Assembly: GCA_947631715.1 (NCBI GenBank)
Contig: CANRMK010000071.1
Location: 1-9,415, forward strand
Direction: 5' to 3'
From: an uncultured Acetatifactor sp.
GTDB lineage: Bacteria > Bacillota > Clostridia > Lachnospirales > Lachnospiraceae
Length of the DNA: 9,415 nucleotides
Notes under the pieces: generated by a model
The model's input: the letters and a program-made list of their open reading frames with translations, nothing else
Told to the model about the DNA's origin: nothing
Databases searched by the model: none
Translations under genes and position numbers: made by a program
Part shown: piece by piece, positions 1 through 5,297 of the stretch
Numbering within the stretch: position 1 is the stretch's first letter
How the letters are laid out: each line of letters opens with the position of its first letter

Positions 1-29
1 GATTTTTAACGCTTTTCCCTTTTTTTCTA

Positions 30-58
30 TTGACATATTTTTCTTCTTTTCCTATATT
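30..58 (+). promoter_or_regulatory. Sigma-A promoter of the LacI-family regulator gene
   Basis: A perfect -35 box TTGACA (30-35) and a -10 box TATATT (53-58) are separated by 17 nt. The expected transcription start is near 65, leaving a leader of about 70 nt before the regulator ATG at 137. A palindromic operator begins 8 nt after the -10 box, so a bound repressor would cover the start site. The first 29 bases are pyrimidine-rich and hold nothing else I can assign. Confidence 0.75.
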
Positions 59-66
59 TAAGATAA

Positions 67-78
67 GAAACCGATTTC
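67..78. promoter_or_regulatory. LacI-family operator at the regulator's own promoter
   Basis: GAAACCGATTTC fits the palindrome GAAA-N-CG-N-TTTC exactly, the half-site pattern common for LacI/CcpA-family proteins. It lies over the predicted transcription start of the regulator, which suggests autorepression. An almost identical site sits at 1399-1410 in the transport operon promoter. Binding by the neighbouring regulator is inferred from position and family, not shown. Confidence 0.65.
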
Positions 79-83
79 ATAAA

Positions 84-95
84 ACGAACGGTTTC
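84..95. promoter_or_regulatory. Possible second, weaker operator in the regulator leader
   Basis: ACGAACGGTTTC keeps the CG centre and a complete right half (TTTC) of the GAAANCGNTTTC pattern, but the left half is degenerate (ACGA for GAAA). Its centre is 17 bp from that of the first operator, roughly one and a half helical turns. It may be an auxiliary site or chance. Confidence 0.3.
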
Positions 96-136
96 AAATT
101 GATCATGACACTTTCAAACGTCAGAAAAGAGGAAAG

Positions 137-1198
137 ATGGACGGAGACAGATCGGCGGAAGAAAAGGCGATCACCATATATGATATAGCCAGGGAGGCGG
201 AAGTTTCTGCGGCCACGGTTTCCAGAGTGCTTACAGGGAGCGCCAATGTAAGCCAGGAAAAAAAGAGGCGGATCCTACAGATCATCGATAAATATAATTT
301 CCGCCCAAATGCCATGGCCAGGGGGCTTTCCGACACCAGGAGCAAGATCATCGGCATCATAGCGGCGGATGTGCGCAACCCTTATTACGCCCAGGTCTTT
401 GTAGCGTGTGAGCTGGCCGCAAGAAAGCTGGGCTACACCGTGCTTTTATGCAACTCCCTGGGAGAGGCCAGACAGGAAAAAAAGCAGCTGGAAATGCTTC
501 ATGAGCAGCGGGTGGATGCGGTGATCCAGCTGGGCGGAAGCGTGGATGACCTTGTATCAAATGTGGAGTATGTGGAGCTGGTGAACAGTCTGCTTGGCGC
601 GACCCCCATGGTAGTCACGGGAAAACTGGACGGGACGCAGTGCTATCAGGTGCAGATCGACGCCATGAAGACAATGGATCTTCTGATGGAATATCTGATC
701 GGGCTGGGCCACAGGGATATTGCGCTGATAGGAGGACGCCTGGACGTGCTCTCCACCTTTGAAAAGGTACAGCGCTATAAGCAGCTTCTGCAGCGCCATC
801 AGATCGATTTCCGCCGGGAGCTGGTGCGGGAAACCGGATTTTATGATGCGGCAGGCGCCCGGAGCGTCATGAATGAGATGCTGGATCAGGGCATCGTGCC
901 TACGGCGGTCATCGCGATCAATGATTTTTCCGCCGCCGGAATTGTCCGCAGCATTGTGGAGCACAGCTGCCGGATACCGGAGGATATTACCATTGTCAGC
1001 TATGACAATACCTATATTACAGATCATATGATTCCAAGCCTTACCAGCATAGACTACAATTATGAGCGCTTTGGGACGAAGCTGGTGGAAACGGCGGTGG
1101 CGGTGGCTGAGGGCAGAGAGGTCCCAAAGCTTCAGCGGGTGACGCCTACCCTGGTGATACGGGAGAGCAGCGGGCCTGCCCGGCCAGGCGGCAGATAA
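137..1198 (+). CDS. LacI-family transcriptional regulator
   Basis: A 353-residue sugar-responsive repressor, probably controlling itself and the downstream transport operon. Residues 14-34 form the LacI helix-turn-helix (IYDIAREAEVSAATVSRVL), followed by the hinge-helix signature RPNAMARGL at 56-64. From residue 70 (IIGIIAADVRNPYY) onward it is a periplasmic-binding-protein-like effector domain, with the usual GHRDIALIGG, PTAVIAINDF and SYDNT stretches. The N-terminal domain is close to that of CcpA as I recall it (TIYDIAREA, ATVSRV, RPNA.ARGL), which fits the GAAANCGNTTTC sites at 67-78 and 1399-1410. ATG 137 is the only ATG before the helix-turn-helix. Its AGAGG at 128-132 is only 4 nt away, a short spacing. 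Length is usual for the family. The C-terminal tail is short and Arg/Gly/Pro-rich. The effector cannot be deduced, but beta-galactosidase context suggests a galactoside or galactose derivative. It could be a CcpA-like global regulator, but adjacency and operators favour a local role. Confidence 0.93.
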   Translation: MDGDRSAEEKAITIYDIAREAEVSAATVSRVLTGSANVSQEKKRRILQIIDKYNFRPNAMARGLSDTRSKIIGIIAADVRNPYYAQVFVACELAARKLGYTVLLCNSLGEARQEKKQLEMLHEQRVDAVIQLGGSVDDLVSNVEYVELVNSLLGATPMVVTGKLDGTQCYQVQIDAMKTMDLLMEYLIGLGHRDIALIGGRLDVLSTFEKVQRYKQLLQRHQIDFRRELVRETGFYDAAGARSVMNEMLDQGIVPTAVIAINDFSAAGIVRSIVEHSCRIPEDITIVSYDNTYITDHMIPSLTSIDYNYERFGTKLVETAVAVAEGREVPKLQRVTPTLVIRESSGPARPGGR

Positions 1199-1242
1199 TA
1201 TGATACCGATTACAGAATAATGACAAAATTTAGCAAAAAAAA

Positions 1243-1273
1243 GCAGGAGAAAGGACGAACTCCTGCTTTTTTT
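1243..1273 (+). terminator. Rho-independent terminator after the LacI regulator
   Basis: GCAGGAG (1243-1249) pairs with CTCCTGC (1260-1266) around a 10-nt loop and is followed by seven T (1267-1273). The stem is preceded by eight A (1235-1242) that can extend the pairing. It lies 45 nt after the regulator stop codon, so the regulator is a separate transcript from the transport genes. The A/T-flanked symmetry could also stop transcription on the minus strand. Confidence 0.85.
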
Positions 1274-1360
1274 GTGCAACAGGATTTAGATAATATATAT
1301 AAAATACAGGACGGGAAATTATGTGTTATTGACAAAAATGAAAATACTAATCTCAAAAAC

Positions 1361-1390
1361 TTGACTTGGGGGGGCAAACTGTGATTTAAT
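1361..1390 (+). promoter_or_regulatory. Promoter of the sugar transport operon, with a G7 tract in the spacer
   Basis: TTGACT (1361-1366) and TTTAAT (1385-1390) are separated by 18 nt, with a predicted start near 1397. The spacer contains seven consecutive G (1368-1374). The operator at 1399-1410 begins 8 nt after the -10 box, the same distance as at the regulator's own promoter. The 274-nt gap between regulator and permease holds only the terminator, this promoter, its operator and a roughly 75-nt leader. A TTGACA at 1329-1334 has no -10 box at proper spacing. Confidence 0.6.
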
Positions 1391-1398
1391 GAAACTAT

Positions 1399-1410
1399 GA
1401 AATCGGTTGC
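1399..1410. promoter_or_regulatory. LacI-family operator (or cre site) at the transport operon promoter
   Basis: GAAATCGGTTGC matches GAAANCGNTTTC with one mismatch (G at 1409). It overlaps the predicted start region, as expected for a repressor site. With flanking bases, 1398-1411 also fits the relaxed CcpA catabolite-responsive pattern TGNNANCGNTNNCA, so CcpA-type carbon catabolite repression is an alternative or additional role. Its near twin at 67-78 favours the local LacI-type protein. Confidence 0.6.
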
Positions 1411-1472
1411 AAATGTGCAAAATGACAACTTGTACAACATGGATAGGCAACACAGATAGGAGAGTGAGCGCA

Positions 1473-2435
1473 ATGTCACGAAAAAAGCAGGAAGCCCAGG
1501 CGGCTACGGTACAGGTGAAAAAGCTTACCCTGAGGGAAAAGATCTGGCGGCACAGAGTTCTGATCTTGATGTGTCTGCCCGCTATTATTTTCTTCCTTGC
1601 ATTCAGTTATGCTCCGCTGCCGGGGATTTATGTAGCGTTTGTGCAGTATAACTACAGGAACGGTATTTTCGGCAGTAAGTTCATCGGACTTGGCAATTTT
1701 GACTTTCTGATCAAATCCGGCGAATTGTTCACGCTGACAAGGAACACGATCCTTTACAATCTGGCGTTCATCCTGCTGGGCAACGCGCTGGCGATCTTTG
1801 TTGCGATTCTGCTGAATGAGATGCGCAGCAAGTGGTTTAAAAAGGTATCCCAGACGATCATGTTCCTGCCGTATTTTATTTCACAGGTGCTGGTAGGTAT
1901 CCTGGTGTTCAACCTGTTAAATTTTGATACCGGGTTCGTGAACGGGATCCTGGAGAAGATGGGGGCACCGCTGTGGCAGCCTTATTCCAATCCGGGCGCC
2001 TGGCCGGTATTGCTGGTGATCATCTACCTGTGGCAGCAGACGGGCTACAATTCGGTGGTGTACTTTGCGGCTATCATGGGAATCGACTCAGAGACGATCG
2101 AGGCGGCCAGAGTGGACGGCGCTAACGGCTTCCAGAAGATCCGCTACATCATACTTCCCAGCCTGAAGCCTACGATCATCATTCTGCTGCTGTTCGCTCT
2201 GGGCGGCATTGTAAAAGGTAATTTCGGCCTGTTCTATAATGTGGTGGGTACGAATCCTCTGCTGTACAGTACTACGGATATTATTGAGACATATGTATAC
2301 CGCGCTACCGTGAATCTGTTTAACTTCTCCACAGCTTCCGCCGTGGGACTGTACCAGTCTGTAGTCGGCTTTGTGATCGTTATGGTAGTCAACGGAATTG
2401 TGAAGAAGATCGATCCGGACTATTCCTTGTTCTAA
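1473..2435 (+). CDS. Carbohydrate ABC transporter permease, LplB/YteP type
   Basis: A 320-residue inner-membrane subunit of a sugar ABC importer, pairing with the second permease encoded downstream. About six membrane segments are visible (roughly 29-46, 92-115, 127-150, 178-201, 233-249, 290-310) after a basic cytoplasmic N-terminus. The EAA loop that docks the ATPase is at about 210-229 (EAARVDGANGFQ then ILP). The C-terminus, KIDPDYSLF, is typical of the LplB group, which handles complex oligosaccharides. ATG 1473 is chosen because AGGAGA stands at 1458-1463. An in-frame TTG at 1407 lies inside the operator, has no binding site and would add 22 unlikely residues. It is the first gene of the operon. 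No ATPase is encoded nearby, so a shared MsmX-like ATPase is inferred. Confidence 0.93.
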   Translation: MSRKKQEAQAATVQVKKLTLREKIWRHRVLILMCLPAIIFFLAFSYAPLPGIYVAFVQYNYRNGIFGSKFIGLGNFDFLIKSGELFTLTRNTILYNLAFILLGNALAIFVAILLNEMRSKWFKKVSQTIMFLPYFISQVLVGILVFNLLNFDTGFVNGILEKMGAPLWQPYSNPGAWPVLLVIIYLWQQTGYNSVVYFAAIMGIDSETIEAARVDGANGFQKIRYIILPSLKPTIIILLLFALGGIVKGNFGLFYNVVGTNPLLYSTTDIIETYVYRATVNLFNFSTASAVGLYQSVVGFVIVMVVNGIVKKIDPDYSLF

Positions 2436-2501
2436 GGACTGGCCCGCACAGATGGCAGTAAATCAATGAGGCGCATGAAAATGCGCAGAAGTGAGGCAGT
2501 T

Positions 2502-3428
2502 ATGGCGAAAAAGAAAAACTTGGATATGGCGGAATCAGGCGCTAAAGTAAAGCTCGGCACGTCCGATAAGGTGATCCGGGGATTTGGTTATGTGTTCATC
2601 ACATTGTATTCCCTGTGCTGTATTATACCGTTCCTCATCATCATATCTTCTTCGTTCACCAGCGAATCGGTGATCCGGGCGGAGGGCGTGCAGCTGTGGC
2701 CCAAGGACTTCAGCCTGGAGGCCTATCAGATGGTGACAAAGGGCGGACTGATCTGGAAGTCTTATGTTTTGACGATCCTGTTGACCTTTGTGGGAACTCT
2801 GCTGGGTCTGTCCATTATTTCAATGACAGGGTATGCGCTGCAGAGAAAAGATTTTGCGTTCAGGAACGGCATTTCATTCTTCATTTATTTTACCAGCCTG
2901 TTCCAGGCGGGGCTCGCACCCTATTATCTGCTGATGACCCAGACCTATCATCTGAGAGACAGTTATTTTGCGGTGCTGCTGCCTCTGCTGATGTCGCCGT
3001 GGCTGATCATACTGATGAAGAACTTTGTGAAAGCCATACCCCATGAGATCACGGAATCCGGCAAGATCGACGGGGCGGGAGACTTTAAGATCTTTATCTC
3101 GCTGATCCTGCCCATGATGAAGCCGGCGCTTGCCACCATCGGCCTGTTTCTGGCTCTGGGGTACTGGAATGAGTGGTATCAGTCCTCTCTGTTCTTAAGT
3201 TCCAGGGTGGACGTAAAACCTCTGCAGTTCATGCTCTATGAGGTGGTAAATAAGATCGAAATGCTTCGGAACACTGTGGCAGGGCAGTATGTCACCCTGA
3301 CAGATATTCCTCAGGAGGGCGTAAAGATGGCGAACGCAGTGCTGGCCACAGGCCCTATTGTTCTTCTCTATCCTTTTGTACAGCGGTACTTCATCAGCGG
3401 TATCACGGTGGGCGCGGTGAAAGGATAA
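2502..3428 (+). CDS. Carbohydrate ABC transporter permease, YtcP/LplC type
   Basis: A 308-residue second permease of the same importer. It has a Lys-rich N-terminus, a first membrane segment at about 27-50 (followed by SSFTSES), further segments near 88-110, 125-145, 155-173, 205-222 and 280-297, and an EAA-type loop at about 182-208 (EITESGKIDGAGDF, then LPMMKP). The C-terminus ends in FISGITVGAVKG, characteristic of the YtcP/LplC group. ATG 2502 is preferred because GTGAGG lies at 2491-2496. An in-frame ATG at 2466 has no ribosome binding site and would add 12 residues. The gene follows the first permease after 66 nt, with no promoter or terminator visible between them. Confidence 0.92.
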   Translation: MAKKKNLDMAESGAKVKLGTSDKVIRGFGYVFITLYSLCCIIPFLIIISSSFTSESVIRAEGVQLWPKDFSLEAYQMVTKGGLIWKSYVLTILLTFVGTLLGLSIISMTGYALQRKDFAFRNGISFFIYFTSLFQAGLAPYYLLMTQTYHLRDSYFAVLLPLLMSPWLIILMKNFVKAIPHEITESGKIDGAGDFKIFISLILPMMKPALATIGLFLALGYWNEWYQSSLFLSSRVDVKPLQFMLYEVVNKIEMLRNTVAGQYVTLTDIPQEGVKMANAVLATGPIVLLYPFVQRYFISGITVGAVKG

Positions 3429-3447
3429 GACCTGAGATCGAACTTTG

Positions 3448-3475
3448 GCCGGTATGTGCGCTGAGGCACGCCGGC
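3448..3475 (+). other. Hairpin between permease and solute-binding-protein genes
   Basis: GCCGG (3448-3452) pairs with CCGGC (3471-3475), and GTGC (3456-3459) pairs with GCAC (3466-3469), around a 6-nt loop and a small internal loop (TAT opposite G). No T run follows, so it is not a terminator. It sits in the 112-nt gap before the solute-binding-protein gene. Such a structure could mark or protect an RNA end and allow the binding protein to be made in excess over the permeases; that role is inferred. Confidence 0.4.
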
Positions 3476-3540
3476 GGTGTGATCATGTTAGTAAACTCAA
3501 CAGGGAGTTCACTATAAAATTTTATGTAGGAGGAAAAAAC

Positions 3541-5154
3541 ATGAAAAAGAAATTGTTGGCAGTATTGCTGACAGCAGCGATGGTAATGGGAATTACTGCC
3601 TGCGGCGGCAATGGCGACGGCGGTTCTTCTGCTGGCAGCAGCGGCGGCGGTTCTGCTCAGGTGGACACTTCTGAATTGGTGACGATCACCTATCTGACCA
3701 CCAACGACAGGCCCAGCGGTGAAGCCGAGCAGCGCTATCTGGAGATGATGGAGCAGCTGAATGCGATCCTGGAGGAAAAGGTAAACGCTCATCTCGACAT
3801 TTACTTCCTGTCCTGGACGGATTATCTCTCCAACTACAATCTGCTTCTTGCATCCATGGACGGCACGGTGGATCTGGTGGGAACTGCTACAGACTGGCTG
3901 GATGCGTGGCCCAATGCAAAGAACGGTGCATTCCTGGAGCTCTCCGAGGAGATGCTTCAGACATACGCTCCCAAGACATGGGAGAGCGTGCCTGCGGAGC
4001 ACTGGGATCTGTGTAAGTATAACGGCAACATTTATCTGATGCCCGAGGACAATTACGCACAGTGGACCAACCACGGCTTTATCTACCGCCTTGACTGGGC
4101 GAAGGACGCAGGCCTGGCAGACGGTGTGAAGAGCTGGGATGACATGACTACTTACTTTAAGTATGTAACGGATCACAAGGATGAACTTGGCATCAACTAT
4201 GCATGGGACTCCGATGCGACCCAGTACGGACAGATGGGCGGCGGCTGGATCACCTCCCATTCCGATTATGTATCGATCGACGGCATCAACTCCGGCGCTA
4301 TGTGGGGCGGCAAGAAAGGCGATCTCTATACCATTTACTCTCCCTATATGACCGACACGGATTCTTTGGTGGAATATGCAAAGATGATGAAAGAGTGGGA
4401 TGAGATGGGCGTTTGGTCCACAGACGTGCTGAACAGGGGACAGAACACCAACCGCGATGACTTCCGCGTGGGCCTGGTAGCTGCAGAGCAGCATCACACT
4501 CAGACATGGACGGATCTGGTGAGCCACACTGAGGCAAACAAGATCTTTGACACGGATCCCGATGCGGAAGTTGGTTTCTTCTACTTTGGCGAGGAGTCCA
4601 AGAATGTAGTTGCCCTGAACATTACCCATGGCGCAATGGCGGTATCTGCAGGCAGCAAGAACCCTGAAAGGGCTCTGATGGTATATGACCTGATCAGAAA
4701 CGATCCCGACTGCTACCGACTGTTTAACTATGGTATCCAGGGCGTGTCATGGGATCTGAACGACGAGGGAATGCGGATCACTCCCGAGGGATATAATTCA
4801 GACACAGACAACATTAACGGCATTACCAACTACTGGTGGGGACGTAACGACGATCTGGAGATCAGAGACGCACAGAAGAACTGGGACGCTATCGACAAGC
4901 TGTATGCGGAGTATGACTCCCTGAAGATCGATTACCCTTACGGACAGTTCGTTCCTGATGTTGAAAACATCAAGGGCAATATCGAGAATATCAATACCAT
5001 TTATGAGAAGTACATGAAGCAGATCAGCTATGGCAAATATTCCGGAACCGCCGAGGACATTGTGGCGCAGTTCCAGGCAGAGCTGAAAGCGGCCGGCATC
5101 GATGATGTGACAGCCGAACTGCAGAAGCAGATCAACGAGGTGTACGGAAAGTAA
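3541..5154 (+). CDS. Sugar ABC transporter substrate-binding lipoprotein, LplA/YtcQ type
   Basis: A 537-residue lipoprotein that captures the sugar outside the membrane and hands it to the two permeases. Residues 1-20 are a lipoprotein signal peptide, with lipobox ITAC and lipidated Cys21, followed by a flexible Gly/Ser linker (22-39). The mature part is a family-1 extracellular solute-binding fold. FLELSEEMLQTYAPKTW (131-147) and NGNIYLMPED (161-170) are typical of the large LplA/YtcQ group. The C-terminus (YPYGQFVPDVENI, then AELKAAGIDDVTAELQKQINE) resembles the DUF3502-type end of that group. The length, above 500 residues, fits oligosaccharide binders. The start is firm: AGGAGG (3528-3533) lies 7 nt before ATG 3541. 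Unlike in many Gram-positive importers, the binding protein comes last among the transport genes and has the strongest ribosome binding site of the operon. The ligand is unknown; the next gene suggests a beta-galactoside. Confidence 0.94.
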   Translation: MKKKLLAVLLTAAMVMGITACGGNGDGGSSAGSSGGGSAQVDTSELVTITYLTTNDRPSGEAEQRYLEMMEQLNAILEEKVNAHLDIYFLSWTDYLSNYNLLLASMDGTVDLVGTATDWLDAWPNAKNGAFLELSEEMLQTYAPKTWESVPAEHWDLCKYNGNIYLMPEDNYAQWTNHGFIYRLDWAKDAGLADGVKSWDDMTTYFKYVTDHKDELGINYAWDSDATQYGQMGGGWITSHSDYVSIDGINSGAMWGGKKGDLYTIYSPYMTDTDSLVEYAKMMKEWDEMGVWSTDVLNRGQNTNRDDFRVGLVAAEQHHTQTWTDLVSHTEANKIFDTDPDAEVGFFYFGEESKNVVALNITHGAMAVSAGSKNPERALMVYDLIRNDPDCYRLFNYGIQGVSWDLNDEGMRITPEGYNSDTDNINGITNYWWGRNDDLEIRDAQKNWDAIDKLYAEYDSLKIDYPYGQFVPDVENIKGNIENINTIYEKYMKQISYGKYSGTAEDIVAQFQAELKAAGIDDVTAELQKQINEVYGK

Positions 5155-5205
5155 TAAAAGCTGTAAAGACTTTGGATCTGAGTGAATAGGATAAGGAATC
5201 GCAAC

Positions 5206-5248
5206 AAGGGAGTGCTGAAGCCCGAAAAGGAGACAGGACTCCCTTTTT
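5206..5248 (+). terminator. Terminator, probably leaky, between transport genes and beta-galactosidase
   Basis: AAGGGAGT (5206-5213) pairs with ACTCCCTT (5238-5245). The stem extends inward across one G/G mismatch by CTG (5215-5217) with CAG (5234-5236), and the T run is 5244-5248. It starts 52 nt after the binding-protein stop. I see no good promoter between it and the beta-galactosidase start at 5298, so partial readthrough is the likely source of that gene's mRNA. The T run is short, which fits incomplete termination. Confidence 0.7.
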
Positions 5249-5297
5249 GTGACCCAAAGAAGAGCCGTGGGTACAGACGGCGGATGGGAGGAGCGGG

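Noticed and set aside
557..1279. 240-residue minus-strand frame opposite the LacI-family regulator.
   Set aside because: It shadows a clear regulator gene and runs through the terminator at 1243-1273; it has no recognisable domain.
1407..1472. Longer start (TTG at 1407) for the first permease.
   Set aside because: It lies within the operator, has no ribosome binding site, and would place a Cys/Thr-rich 22-residue extension before the normal basic N-terminus.
1481..1492. AAAAAAGCAGGA near the permease start repeats the 5' arm of the terminator at 1237-1248, which could allow alternative pairing with 1261-1272.
   Set aside because: The terminator lies upstream of the operon's predicted start, so both would share an RNA only in readthrough transcripts; a poly-A plus Lys-codon coincidence is more likely.
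2492..2504. TGAGGCNGTTATG start context shared by the second permease (2492-2504) and thioredoxin reductase (8485-8497).
   Set aside because: Both are ordinary ribosome binding sites with short spacing; 12 of 13 identical bases between unrelated genes is most simply chance.
2615..3046. 143-residue + strand frame overlapping the second permease.
   Set aside because: It is an alternative frame inside an intact permease gene, without membrane segments or a start signal.
3403..4629. 408-residue open frame on the minus strand, opposite the solute-binding protein gene.
   Set aside because: It lies antisense to a well-supported lipoprotein gene, has no family motif or ribosome binding site that I can see, and its composition looks like a reverse translation of that gene.
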